In this document: piece after piece, positions 51,183-59,892 of the stretch | Layout of the letters: the number at the start of each line of letters is the position of its first letter | Numbering within the stretch: position 1 is the first letter of the stretch | Assembly (NCBI GenBank): GCA_965662345.1 | Contig: CBFIHE010000003.1 | Coordinates: 1-64,000, forward strand | Source of the DNA: UBA6049 sp965662345 | GTDB lineage: Bacteria > Bacteroidota > Bacteroidia > Flavobacteriales_G > Salibacteraceae | DNA: 64,000 bases | Reading direction: 5' to 3' | Program-made: the position numbers and the translations under genes | Notes under the pieces: generated by a model | Database searches by the model: none | What the model saw: only the letters and a program-made list of their open reading frames with translations | What the model was told of the DNA's origin: nothing

Positions 51183-52229
51183 CTAGAAAACGTACCCCAC
51201 TCTAAAATCAAAGAAATCTGCCACGTGGCCGTGTGCCTTCAAGTTGAACCCGAACGGAATCCGGTTGAAGAAGGTGTAGGTTAAGCCATAGCGTTGGTAG
51301 CACTGTGAGGTAGTGAGGTGTGGTCTGTAATAGTATACGCCCAATTCTTGGCTAAAGGTAACTTTACCTAACCAAAAGGCATGACCAACCAAGGCCGAGG
51401 CTTGGGTATAATCTGTATTGCTTTGTGCTATGCTCAGTTGTTCTTTTCGAGAGTAGTCGGCTACGTATTCTGTGCCAACAGTTATTGCACTACGTGCACC
51501 CAGCCATTTGCCGTACTGCATTCCCAAGCCAAAAACGTAGAATAGGTTTCGGTCACCCGCTTGAGCGTTACTCCACCCAGAGAGGTGATAGGCCATAATT
51601 CTGCTCTTCTGTTCGGGCGGTTGCCTTTTCCCTACCTTCTCAAAAGTGGGGTAATCTGGGGTTTGAAGGCTCTTGTACACGCCAAGTTGAAGGGTGGGGT
51701 AGTTGAGTCCTTTGTTTGGGGTTTGTAATCCTCCGTTTGAGATGTGATTGTAATTGGCCATGAGGCGATCAGTCCATGAATCTGAGAACCTGTATTTTAC
51801 GCCTGCACCAACCATAAGTGCCACGCTCACATACAAACTGTAAGATTGATTATCTGGGTTAGTTTCTGCATCATAGGGCTTGGTATTGTAGGCACCGCCC
51901 ATTCCCATCTGAAAAGAATAACTCAAGGGTCTGTGGTTTCTGAATGTGGGTGCTAGGTAGCCCAAGGCAACTATACCGCTTCCCAAAACATCGGGATTAT
52001 CCCAGTACCAATATGATAAGTTTACGCCAACCACGAGATAGCAATTGCAAGATTCCCAAGCTTTTTTGGAAATAAGCTGCTTGCTCCAATCCATTCCAAC
52101 AGAAGCCGGATAGGAGTCTTTCATCTCACGTAGCGATTCAGAATGTTTGATGAGAAAGCCGTAGTCTGCCGTAAGCCCTACTGAGCTAACGTTTCTGATT
52201 AGTGCAGAATCTTGGCTATACCCACCCAA
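51183..52229 (-). CDS. Acyloxyacyl hydrolase / PagL-like lipid A deacylase
   Basis: The 348-residue protein ends as an outer-membrane barrel (SFQMGMGGAYNTKPY, FDFRVGYVF) and has YNHISNGGL, the His-x-Ser pair of the PagL catalytic site. PagL removes the 3-O acyl chain of lipid A. The only accepted start in the frame is a TTG at 52229, which lacks a signal peptide. The frame is open to 52292, and the extra residues (YRFRRLFLLTCIGFALGGYSQ, one short of 22 with the preceding Ala) form a good signal peptide. No ATG, GTG or TTG precedes them, so a start codon may be lost, non-standard or misread. Confidence 0.75.
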   Translation of the reverse strand: MGGYSQDSALIRNVSSVGLTADYGFLIKHSESLREMKDSYPASVGMDWSKQLISKKAWESCNCYLVVGVNLSYWYWDNPDVLGSGIVALGYLAPTFRNHRPLSYSFQMGMGGAYNTKPYDAETNPDNQSYSLYVSVALMVGAGVKYRFSDSWTDRLMANYNHISNGGLQTPNKGLNYPTLQLGVYKSLQTPDYPTFEKVGKRQPPEQKSRIMAYHLSGWSNAQAGDRNLFYVFGLGMQYGKWLGARSAITVGTEYVADYSRKEQLSIAQSNTDYTQASALVGHAFWLGKVTFSQELGVYYYRPHLTTSQCYQRYGLTYTFFNRIPFGFNLKAHGHVADFFDFRVGYVF

Positions 52230-52315
52230 GGCAAAGCCGATACAAGTGAGAAGGAATAGTCTGCGAAACCTGTATGCTAAGCTAAATGGCTCTCAGGTGT
52301 AAAACAATAGATAAG

Positions 52316-54121
52316 TTACTGTTCAGCAGCGAAATAGGCCTGAATCAACCGCGTTTTCTTTAGTCCGATTGCGGTCACTAATTCTTCTTCAGAAGCATCG
52401 CGAATGCGTTTAACGCTCTTGAATTGGGTGAGTAACTGCTCAGCTGTTTTGTCACCAATACCTTTGATGTTTTTGAGCTCAGATGAGATGAGCCCTTTAC
52501 TGCGTTTATTTCTGTGGAATGTAATTCCAAATCGGTGTGCCTCGTTACGAAGGTGTTGAATTACTTTGAGGGTCTCAGAACGTTTGTCTAAATAAAGCGG
52601 TATACTATCACCTGGATAGAATAGCTCTTCTAGTTTTTTTGCAATACCAATAATAGCCACCTGTTGCCGAATACCCAATCTATCTAAAGCGGTAACTGCG
52701 GAACTGAGCTGACCTTTACCTCCATCAATCACAATGAGTTGGGGGAGTGGTTGGTCTTCATTTAGGAGTCTGCGGTACCTGCGGTAGACTACTTCTTCCA
52801 TGCTAGCAAAATCGTTTGGGCCCTCAACGGTTTTGATATTGAAGTGGCGATACTCTTTCCTATTGGGTTTGCCGTTATTAAAAACCACACAAGCCGCAAC
52901 CGGAAAGGAACCTTGAAAATTGGAGTTATCAAAGCATTCAATGTGCTTGGGTTCTTCCGTTAACCGAAGGTCTTCTTTCATTTGAAGCATGAGCCTGTTT
53001 ACATGCCTATCTGGATCGGTTTTTTCTAGCATCTGATGTCGTTCACGCATATAGTAATGCGCATTCTTTTCAGATAAGTCAATCAGCTTCTTTTTGTCTC
53101 CGCGCTGCGGATGGTGCAAATGAACATCAGGTACTTCTAGCTCTAGAAGTAAACTCGTGTAAATGGTAGGTGAAACACTGTTGAATTTATCTCTCAGTTC
53201 TGGAATGGCGTATTCTAAGAGCTGCTCATCAGTTTCATCCATCTTCTTTTTTAATTCTATGGTATGCGACTGAATAATAGCTCCGTTGTTAATTTTCATG
53301 AAGTTAACGTAACCATAGTTTACATCGCTTAGGATGGAGAAAACATCAACATTGTGAATGGAAGGATTCACCACTGTTGATTTAGCTTGATATTTCTCTA
53401 GTAACTCTAACTTAGTTTTGGCCTCATGCGCCAATTCAAACTCTAGGTTAGTGGCAGCTTCTTGCATTTGTTCTTTGAGGAGGCGAACCACTTCACCAAT
53501 GTTGCCTTTAATGATGTTGCGTATTTCATCAATAGAGCGGTTGTAGGAGGCTTCACTCTGTTTGGCTTCGCAAGGTCCTAGGCAGTTTCCTATGTTATGC
53601 TCCAAACACAACCTAAACTTACCTGCCTCAATATTTTCTTTGGATAAGTTGTAGCTGCAAGTTCTTGTTTTGTAGAGCTTACCTACCAAGTCTAATATGG
53701 TTTTCATCATGCGCACACTGGCATACGGACCGTAGTATTCACTCCCATCTTTTATCAGCTGCCTAGTAGCAAAAACTCGAGGGAAGCGTTCTTTTTTGAT
53801 GCAAATCCACGGGTAGGTTTTGTCGTCTCGGAGCTGAATATTAAATGGAGGCTTATGCTTTTTGATGAGGGAGTTTTCTAGAAGCAAGGCATCAAATTCC
53901 GTATCGGTTACAATAACCTCTAAGTGATCTACCTTTTTTACCAGCAAGCGAGTCTTGCCGTTCTCATACTTGTTTTTGTTGAAATAACTACTTACTCGGT
54001 TTTTGAGTTTTTTCGCCTTTCCTACATAAAGAATCTTTCCATCTTTATCAAAATAGCGATATACACCTGGCTTTAGCGGAAGGTTTGAAAGAGTTTCTTT
54101 TATATGGTTTGGAGTTTCCAA
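52316..54121 (-). CDS. uvrC: Excinuclease ABC subunit C
   Basis: UvrC makes the two incisions in nucleotide excision repair. The 601-residue protein has the GIY-YIG nuclease domain (GVYRYFDKDGKILYVGKAKK, 1-95), a UVR motif near 205-240, the RNase H-like second nuclease (IECFDNSNFQGSFPVA, LIVIDGGKGQLSSAV, FHRNKRSKG), and a C-terminal helix-hairpin-helix (SSELKNIKGIGDKTAEQL). It begins with TTG. It lies between the MerR regulator gene (divergent) and the PagL-like gene (same strand), within the light- and UV-related part of the window. Confidence 0.96.
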   Translation of the reverse strand: METPNHIKETLSNLPLKPGVYRYFDKDGKILYVGKAKKLKNRVSSYFNKNKYENGKTRLLVKKVDHLEVIVTDTEFDALLLENSLIKKHKPPFNIQLRDDKTYPWICIKKERFPRVFATRQLIKDGSEYYGPYASVRMMKTILDLVGKLYKTRTCSYNLSKENIEAGKFRLCLEHNIGNCLGPCEAKQSEASYNRSIDEIRNIIKGNIGEVVRLLKEQMQEAATNLEFELAHEAKTKLELLEKYQAKSTVVNPSIHNVDVFSILSDVNYGYVNFMKINNGAIIQSHTIELKKKMDETDEQLLEYAIPELRDKFNSVSPTIYTSLLLELEVPDVHLHHPQRGDKKKLIDLSEKNAHYYMRERHQMLEKTDPDRHVNRLMLQMKEDLRLTEEPKHIECFDNSNFQGSFPVAACVVFNNGKPNRKEYRHFNIKTVEGPNDFASMEEVVYRRYRRLLNEDQPLPQLIVIDGGKGQLSSAVTALDRLGIRQQVAIIGIAKKLEELFYPGDSIPLYLDKRSETLKVIQHLRNEAHRFGITFHRNKRSKGLISSELKNIKGIGDKTAEQLLTQFKSVKRIRDASEEELVTAIGLKKTRLIQAYFAAEQ

Positions 54122-54218
54122 CGGGCTCAGGTTATTTTCGCGTTTGGTATCTATTGCAATCAGTTAAAGGCAAACAATTGCGGCTGATTGTTGTTTCCAA
54201 AGTTAAACGTCTTCAGCA

Positions 54219-55109
54219 TTGTCTCAATACTCCATAAAAGATCTTGAACAGCTTTCAGGAATTAAAGCACATACCATTCGTATTTGGGAAAAACGGTATG
54301 GCATATTAAATCCAGACAGAACAGAAACCAACATTCGCTTATACAGCGATGATCAGTTGAAGAAACTGCTCAATGTTTCGCTAATGGTTAGCTCTGGATT
54401 TCGTATTTCCAAAATCAGTTCTTGGCCAGAAGATAAGCTTCAAGAAGAAATCCAGCGTGTATTTAGCAGCAGTTCTCAGCTTGAGGAGCAAAAAGTTGCA
54501 GATAAAATCAATGGTTTAATTATGGCCATGATTGAGTTAAACGAAATTAAGTTTAGCGATATCTACAACGGGAGCGTTAAAAAGCGTGGTTTTGAGAAAA
54601 CAATGACAGAGGTTGTTTACCCGTTTTTAGAACGAGTAGGAATCATGTGGGGTATCAATGAGATTAACCCAGCAGAAGAGCACTTCATTACGCACCTAAT
54701 CAGACAAAAGCTCATTTCTAATATAGATGCACTCAGGCCAAAAGAGCACACGAACCCAAAGAAGTTCATTTTATTTCTCCCAGAAAATGAATTCCATGAA
54801 ATGGGGTTACTTCTTGCGAATTATATGGTGAAAGAGGCTGGTCATAGAACTTACTATCTGGGGCAACACGTTCCCATGGAAGATGTTATTTCAGTAGCTA
54901 ACAGCTTACAGCCAGATTACATCATTACCTTCTCTGTTACAGCACTTCAAAAAGAATCGCTCGCAGCGTACGCCAATAACTTTTGTAGTAGAGTACAAGG
55001 TTCTCAGCTGCTTATTTCTGGAAGACCAGCTCTTTTTGAAGGTGTTGAGTTACCCAAGAATGCGCACCATCTAGAAAGCATGGAAGCGTTCAGTAAGCTA
55101 CTTGCTTAA
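54219..55109 (+). CDS. MerR family regulator with B12-binding domain (CarH/LitR-like)
   Basis: The 296-residue protein has an N-terminal MerR helix-turn-helix (YSIKDLEQLSGIKAHTIRIW, RIYDDQ-like LYSDDQLKKLL), a helical bundle (about 90-175) and a C-terminal cobalamin-binding Rossmann domain. Trp144 and Glu154-His155 fit the W-x9-EH motif, and Glu191-Phe-His193-Glu-Met-Gly196 fits the ExHxxG cobalt-ligand motif of CarH, in which adenosylcobalamin makes the repressor light-sensitive. The later SxL and GG positions are degenerate (SVTA, SGRP). It sits directly upstream of the carotenoid operon, as CarH/LitR often does. It starts with TTG. Confidence 0.9.
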   Translation: MSQYSIKDLEQLSGIKAHTIRIWEKRYGILNPDRTETNIRLYSDDQLKKLLNVSLMVSSGFRISKISSWPEDKLQEEIQRVFSSSSQLEEQKVADKINGLIMAMIELNEIKFSDIYNGSVKKRGFEKTMTEVVYPFLERVGIMWGINEINPAEEHFITHLIRQKLISNIDALRPKEHTNPKKFILFLPENEFHEMGLLLANYMVKEAGHRTYYLGQHVPMEDVISVANSLQPDYIITFSVTALQKESLAAYANNFCSRVQGSQLLISGRPALFEGVELPKNAHHLESMEAFSKLLA

Positions 55110-55235
55110 GCAGAACTGCAGCGGTATTTCATGTTAATGCCGTGTTATCAAATTAATACTTCAAGTTTTTTCTGTCCTTAGTGTCATTCCGCACTATCAA
55201 GGCCTACACTAGGTATGGGTAGACTATTTAAAAAA

Positions 55236-55249
55236 ATGACATTTGTCAT
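55236..55249. promoter_or_regulatory. Palindrome upstream of the carotenoid promoter
   Basis: ATGACA and TGTCAT are separated by two bases (55236-55241, 55244-55249). The palindrome lies 30-43 bases upstream of the TAAATTTG box, just behind or over the -33 region, and is a candidate operator for the MerR/B12 protein. Confidence 0.4.
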
Positions 55250-55278
55250 ATTCAACAAGTTTCAGAAATAATTGAAAA

Positions 55279-55286
55279 TAAATTTG
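55279..55286 (+). promoter_or_regulatory. -7 box of the carotenoid/pterin operon
   Basis: TAAATTTG matches TAnnTTTG exactly. It would give a 5' leader of about 65 bases before the sigma-factor ATG. The leader contains the inverted repeat at 55312-55345. Confidence 0.5.
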
Positions 55287-55311
55287 CATGTATGGACATC
55301 TTTCCCTTAAG

Positions 55312-55345
55312 TTTGTTTAACAATTAATCGGAAACGTTAAACAAA
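55312..55345 (+). promoter_or_regulatory. Ten-base perfect inverted repeat in the operon leader
   Basis: TTTGTTTAAC (55312-55321) and GTTAAACAAA (55336-55345) are exact inverted copies around a 14-base spacer. The repeat ends ten bases before the ATG at 55356. It can form a hairpin in the leader RNA or be a dimer-binding operator. Confidence 0.55.
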
Positions 55346-55355
55346 ACTGAGCATT

Positions 55356-55859
55356 ATGTCAAAATATGATTTCAATGAAGAGCTGTTACAATTAAGAAAG
55401 CCTCTAAGCTATTTTGCCCTTCAGCTAACAGCAAACAGCGAGGATGCTGATGATTTGCTTCAGGATACCATGATGAAAGCCATCAACTACCGAGATAAGT
55501 TTCAAGAAAGAACGAATTTGAAAGCATGGTTGTATACAATCATGAAAAATACCTTCATCAATAATTACAGAAGAGCTGTTAAGGCAAATACAATCATGGA
55601 TAAAACCGAAGATTTGTATTATCTAAATGCTCCCAAGCCTGCAGATGAAGATGCACCAGAAACAACTTTAGCATTAAAAGAGATCAAGAAAAAGGTTGCT
55701 GAGCTAGAAGATGAGTACCGTATCCCTTTTGAAATGCACTTCACAGGCTATAAATACAAAGAGATAGCAGAAGATTTAGACTTGCCTATTGGTACGGTGA
55801 AGAGTCGTATCTTTTTGGCCAGACAAAAACTGATGTCAAAACTTAAAGGTTTCGTATAG
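55356..55859 (+). CDS. RNA polymerase sigma factor, ECF type
   Basis: The 167-residue sigma-70 family protein has region 2 (ELLQLRKPLSYFALQLTANS, EDADDLLQDTMMKAINYRDKF in two parts) and region 4 (YKYKEIAEDLDLPIGTVKSR). It is the first gene of the carotenoid operon and its stop codon touches the crtI start. No anti-sigma gene is adjacent. In Bacteroidota carotenoid clusters a MerR gene and a sigma gene next to crtI and crtB are common, so it probably drives carotenoid and other stress genes; that role is inference from context. Confidence 0.92.
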   Translation: MSKYDFNEELLQLRKPLSYFALQLTANSEDADDLLQDTMMKAINYRDKFQERTNLKAWLYTIMKNTFINNYRRAVKANTIMDKTEDLYYLNAPKPADEDAPETTLALKEIKKKVAELEDEYRIPFEMHFTGYKYKEIAEDLDLPIGTVKSRIFLARQKLMSKLKGFV

Positions 55860-57335
55860 TTGAAAAAAACTGCTCTGGTTATAGGGTCAGGATTTGCCGG
55901 TCTCTCCGCGGCAGGATGCTTGGCTAAAGCCGGATTTAACACAAAAATCCTGGAGAAAAACGACCAGGCTGGAGGACGCGCACGTCAATTTAAGGCTAAT
56001 GGCTTCACGTTTGATATGGGTCCTAGCTGGTACTGGATGCCCGATGTGTTCGAACGCTATTTTGCTCTTTTCGGTAAGAAAGTATCTGATTATTACACAC
56101 TAAAACGGTTAGATCCGTCCTACAGAGTGTACTTCTCCAAAGAGGATATTTACGATTTACCAGCTACCATGGAAGAGCTTTTCGCACTCTTTGAAAAACA
56201 TGAGCCAGGCAGCAGCAAGCACTTAAAGCAATTTTTAGACGAAGCTGCTTACAAATACGAAGTAGGCATCAACGACTTAGTCTATAAGCCAAGTCGGTCT
56301 CTTACAGAGTTCATTGATGCCAGGTTGCTATACGGCTTGCTAAAAATGGATGTATTCAAGAGCATCTCCTCTCAAATTAGAGGTAAGTTCAAGAACAAAC
56401 ATCTAATTGATATACTTGAGTTTCCTGTGCTATTTCTAGGTGCGAAACCAGAAAAAACGCCTGCTCTTTACAGTCTCATGAATTATGCAGACATGGCTTT
56501 AGGTACGTGGTATCCCGATGGTGGAATGCACGAAATAGTTAAAGGTATGGTAGCAGTTGCTGAAGAACAAGGGGTGGAATTTGTATACGAAGCTGAGGTG
56601 AAGAGCTTTAACATGAAAGGCAATAGCGTAAAATCTGTTGAAACGGCTAAAGGCACGTTTGAGGCAGATGTTATAGTGGGTGGAGCAGACTATCATCATC
56701 TAGATCAAAAAGTAGTTCCTCAAGAATTCAAACAATATTCACCAGAATATTGGGATAGCAGAGTAATGGCTCCATCTTCTCTCATTTTTTACTTGGGTAT
56801 CAATAAAAAGTTGAAAAAGCTATTGCATCATAATCTGTTTTTTGATTCAGACTTTGGCTTACATGCAGATGAGATTTATGAGAATCCGAAGTGGCCAACA
56901 AACCCATTGTTTTATGTATCGGCACCAAGCCAAACAGACGCTAGTGTAGCGCCAGAAGGGCAGGAAAATATCTTTATTCTCATTCCTGTAGCTCCAGGTA
57001 TTAGTGGAGATGATGAAAAGACTAGGCAGCACTATTATGACTTGGTTATGAACAGGTTAGAAGCAATAACTGAACAAAATATAAGAGATCATGTTGTTTA
57101 TAATCGTAGTTACGCTCATGCAGATTTTATGAGCGACTACCACGCTTTTAAAGGCAACGCTTATGGATTGGCAAACACGCTAAAGCAAACCGCCATACTA
57201 AAGCCAGCTCTTAAAAGCAGTAAAATCAAGAATCTCTATTATACAGGACAATTAACTGTTCCAGGACCAGGAGTACCCCCGTCTCTCATTTCTGGACAAG
57301 TAGTAGCTAAAGAAATTGAAAAAGACCTAAACTAG
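55860..57335 (+). CDS. crtI: Phytoene desaturase (carotene desaturase)
   Basis: CrtI introduces double bonds into phytoene to give lycopene, using FAD. The 491-residue protein has the N-terminal dinucleotide motif VIGSGFAGLSAAGCLAKAG followed by ILEKNDQAGGRARQF, and the C-terminal CrtI signature with YYTGQLTVPGPGVPPSLISG. It begins with TTG placed immediately after the sigma-factor stop codon. That implies coupled translation. crtB follows by six bases. No lycopene cyclase or hydroxylase gene is in the window, so the final carotenoid is unknown. Confidence 0.96.
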   Translation: MKKTALVIGSGFAGLSAAGCLAKAGFNTKILEKNDQAGGRARQFKANGFTFDMGPSWYWMPDVFERYFALFGKKVSDYYTLKRLDPSYRVYFSKEDIYDLPATMEELFALFEKHEPGSSKHLKQFLDEAAYKYEVGINDLVYKPSRSLTEFIDARLLYGLLKMDVFKSISSQIRGKFKNKHLIDILEFPVLFLGAKPEKTPALYSLMNYADMALGTWYPDGGMHEIVKGMVAVAEEQGVEFVYEAEVKSFNMKGNSVKSVETAKGTFEADVIVGGADYHHLDQKVVPQEFKQYSPEYWDSRVMAPSSLIFYLGINKKLKKLLHHNLFFDSDFGLHADEIYENPKWPTNPLFYVSAPSQTDASVAPEGQENIFILIPVAPGISGDDEKTRQHYYDLVMNRLEAITEQNIRDHVVYNRSYAHADFMSDYHAFKGNAYGLANTLKQTAILKPALKSSKIKNLYYTGQLTVPGPGVPPSLISGQVVAKEIEKDLN

Positions 57336-57341
57336 AAACAA

Positions 57342-58178
57342 ATGAAAGCTCTCTACGATAATGTTTCGCTTAGGATGTCCAAAACAATAACCAGGGCATA
57401 CAGCACCTCTTTTTCGCTTGGAATTTCTTTTCTAAGCAGAAAGTTTCACAATCCTATTTACGCGATTTACGGTTTTGTTAGAATAGCCGATGAAATAGTA
57501 GATACGTTCCATGCTTACAACAAAAGAGAATTGCTGAAAGAGTTTTGGGAAGACACATACGAATCTATAAATAGAGGTATTTCACTCAACCCTGTGCTCA
57601 ATAGCTTTCAAGCCGTAGTAAATGAGTACAATATTGATAGAGAGTTAATTGATACTTTTTTGCGTTCTATGGAAATGGATTTAACAGAAAAGGCTTACGA
57701 TCAAAACAGCTACGAAGAATACATCCTTGGCTCGGCAGAGGTTGTAGGACTTATGTGTCTAAAGGTTTTTGTTGAAGGAAAACAAGAGCAATACGAAGAG
57801 TTGAAACCTTATGCAATGAAACTAGGTTCGGCTTTTCAAAAAATTAATTTCCTTAGAGACTTACACGCAGATTATGAAACCATGGGACGTACGTATTTCC
57901 CAGGAGTTGAAATGACTGAGTTCAATGAAGAAATCAAACAGCAGATTGAAGCAGATATAGAGGTAGATTTTGCTCAAGGTCTCGAAGGTATACTGCGTCT
58001 CCCCAAGACATCTCGCTTTGGGGTATATGTAGCCTACGTGTATTTCTATGCATTGCTTCAAAAAATAAAAAACACACCTTCAACGCGCATTTTACATGAG
58101 CGAATTCGCATACGAAATCGCAACAAAATTGCTCTATTACTTCGCTCATATGTGCGTTACAGCTTTAACGCGCTATAA
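57342..58178 (+). CDS. crtB: Phytoene synthase
   Basis: CrtB joins two geranylgeranyl diphosphates to phytoene. The 278-residue protein has the first aspartate-rich motif in VRIADEIVDTFHAY and the second in INFLRDLHADYETMGRTYFP, both needed for Mg-diphosphate binding, and the N-terminal TRAYSTSFSLGISFLSR typical of the family. The length is slightly short but normal for Bacteroidota. It lies between crtI and idi in the operon. Confidence 0.96.
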   Translation: MKALYDNVSLRMSKTITRAYSTSFSLGISFLSRKFHNPIYAIYGFVRIADEIVDTFHAYNKRELLKEFWEDTYESINRGISLNPVLNSFQAVVNEYNIDRELIDTFLRSMEMDLTEKAYDQNSYEEYILGSAEVVGLMCLKVFVEGKQEQYEELKPYAMKLGSAFQKINFLRDLHADYETMGRTYFPGVEMTEFNEEIKQQIEADIEVDFAQGLEGILRLPKTSRFGVYVAYVYFYALLQKIKNTPSTRILHERIRIRNRNKIALLLRSYVRYSFNAL

Positions 58179-58180
58179 GT

Positions 58181-58792
58181 ATGTCTACTTTCACTGATTC
58201 AACTACTTTGCAAGTTAACGACAGGGTCGATACAAGACAAGCACAAGACTTAACAAGCATGGCAAATTTGGAATACGTAATTCTGGTAGACGAGCAAGAC
58301 AATGAAATAGGCACTATGGAAAAGATGCAGGCTCATGAAGAAGCGAAGCTGCATAGAGCATTTTCTGTATTTGTGTTTAATGAATTAGGTGAAGTAATGA
58401 TTCACCAGCGTGCTTTACATAAGTACCACTCTGGTGGTCTTTGGACTAATGCATGTTGTTCCCACCCACGTAAGGGTGAATCTGTTTTAGAAGCCGCACA
58501 CCGCAGGTTAATGGAAGAAATGGGTTTTGATTGCGAATTGGAAGAACAGTTCTCATTCATTTACAAAGCAGCTTTAGATAACGAATTAACAGAGCATGAG
58601 TTAGATCATGTAGTTTTTGGCAAGTTCAACGGCAAGCCAAATATTAACCCAGATGAGGTAGCTGGCTGGAAATACCTAAACTGGGAAGATTTGAAAAGCG
58701 ATGTAGCTACTAACCCAGAGAAGTATACGGAATGGTTTAAGATAGCTTTGGATGAGGTAGATCGCAGGTATCAAAACGAATTCAAAAGATAA
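58181..58792 (+). CDS. idi: Isopentenyl-diphosphate delta-isomerase type 1
   Basis: Idi interconverts isopentenyl and dimethylallyl diphosphates and so feeds carotenoid synthesis. The Nudix-like 203-residue protein carries the catalytic Cys in LWTNACCSHPRKGES, the RRLMEEMGFDCEL motif and the Glu in TEHELDHVVFGKF. From the ATG at 58181 it has an N-terminal extension of 26 residues; the second Met (58259, MANLEYVILVDEQDN) is where homologues normally begin. The first ATG, two bases after the crtB stop, is kept because of its position, but the second is possible. Confidence 0.95.
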   Translation: MSTFTDSTTLQVNDRVDTRQAQDLTSMANLEYVILVDEQDNEIGTMEKMQAHEEAKLHRAFSVFVFNELGEVMIHQRALHKYHSGGLWTNACCSHPRKGESVLEAAHRRLMEEMGFDCELEEQFSFIYKAALDNELTEHELDHVVFGKFNGKPNINPDEVAGWKYLNWEDLKSDVATNPEKYTEWFKIALDEVDRRYQNEFKR

Positions 58793-58794
58793 TC

Positions 58795-59205
58795 GTGAAA
58801 GTAACCGTACATAGAAAAGCCCATTTTAATGCAGCACATAGGTTGCATAATCCCGCTTGGAGCGATGCAAAAAACCAAGAGATATTTGGTAAATGCAACA
58901 ATCCAAATTACCACGGGCATAATTACGAACTGATTGTTAGCGTAACCGGAGAAATTGATCCCGAAACCGGTTATGTTATGGATGTGAAAATACTCAAAGA
59001 CCTCATTAAAGAAGAGGTAGAGAATCCCTTTGATCACAAAAACCTGAACCTGGATATAGAAGAATTCAGGCAGCTCAATCCAACCGCAGAGAATATTGTG
59101 GTGGTGATCTGGAACAAGCTGCGCAAACACATCAACCGGTCGTTAGACCTTAAAGTTACCTTGTATGAAACTCCAAGAAACTTTGTTGAATACAGCGGAG
59201 AGTGA
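58795..59205 (+). CDS. 6-pyruvoyl tetrahydropterin synthase-like protein (BH4 type)
   Basis: The 136-residue protein has the zinc ligands His15 (HFNAAHRL), His40 and His42 and the catalytic Cys34 in GKCNNPNYHGHNYEL. The CNNPNxHGHNY wording and the C-terminal LYETPRNFVEYSGE closely follow the animal-type PTPS that converts dihydroneopterin triphosphate to 6-pyruvoyl-tetrahydropterin for tetrahydrobiopterin. QueD-type (queuosine) activity is possible; a clearer QueD is encoded at 61178. It starts with GTG two bases after idi and its end overlaps folE. Confidence 0.88.
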   Translation: MKVTVHRKAHFNAAHRLHNPAWSDAKNQEIFGKCNNPNYHGHNYELIVSVTGEIDPETGYVMDVKILKDLIKEEVENPFDHKNLNLDIEEFRQLNPTAENIVVVIWNKLRKHINRSLDLKVTLYETPRNFVEYSGE

Positions 59206-59869
59206 TTTAGATTACAACCATGATGCGGAAGCCATGGGAGACGCACATGTAAGCACTAGCAAAGACACACCCATGAAAGCGGATGCCTTCAAACTCTCCG
59301 ATGAAGAGAAAATGGAGAAAATCCAATATCACTTTTCAGAAATTATGGATGCCTTAGGCTTAGACTTAACAGACGACAGCTTAAGAGGAACACCGCATCG
59401 CGTGGCTAAAATGTACGTGAAAGAGATTTTCCAAGGATTGAACCCGGATAATAGGCCAGATGTGAAACTCTTTAAGAATAAGTATCAGTACAATGAAATG
59501 TTGGTAGAGAAGAATATCACATTGCACTCGCATTGTGAACATCACTTTGTACCAATAATGGGTAGAGCTCATGCGGCATACGTTAGTAATGGATATGTGA
59601 TTGGTTTGAGCAAAATAAACAGAATCGTTCGTTTCTTTGCCAAGCGCCCGCAAGTACAAGAACGACTAACAGAGCAGATAGCAGACGAGCTGAAACGAAT
59701 TCTAAAAACAGATGATGTAGCGGTTTATATTGATGCATCTCACATGTGTGTGAGTACGCGCGGTATTGAAGATACAAACAGCTCTACAGTAACCGCCCAC
59801 TATGCAGGGATTTTTAAGTCTTCTGACCAAAAGCGGAACGAATTTTTACAAGCAATTAATGAGGGATAG
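59165..59869 (+). CDS. folE: GTP cyclohydrolase I
   Basis: FolE converts GTP to dihydroneopterin triphosphate, the entry to folate, biopterin and queuosine. The 234-residue protein has the core RGTPHRVAKMYVKEIFQGL, the zinc Cys and His in LHSHCEHHFVPIMGRAH and ASHMCVSTRGI, and the ending TAHYAGIFKSS. If it begins at 59165 it overlaps the PTPS gene by 41 bases. Internal Mets at 59234 and 59273 are possible starts, and the conserved domain begins after the latter. It is the last gene of the operon; a strong terminator follows. Confidence 0.94.
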   Translation: MKLQETLLNTAESDLDYNHDAEAMGDAHVSTSKDTPMKADAFKLSDEEKMEKIQYHFSEIMDALGLDLTDDSLRGTPHRVAKMYVKEIFQGLNPDNRPDVKLFKNKYQYNEMLVEKNITLHSHCEHHFVPIMGRAHAAYVSNGYVIGLSKINRIVRFFAKRPQVQERLTEQIADELKRILKTDDVAVYIDASHMCVSTRGIEDTNSSTVTAHYAGIFKSSDQKRNEFLQAINEG

Positions 59870-59892
59870 GTAGTACTTTACCAAACCAAATC

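Noticed and set aside
55860..59869. The carotenoid/pterin operon as horizontally acquired
   Set aside because: No integrase, repeat, tRNA or visible change in base composition or codon use sets it apart from its neighbours.
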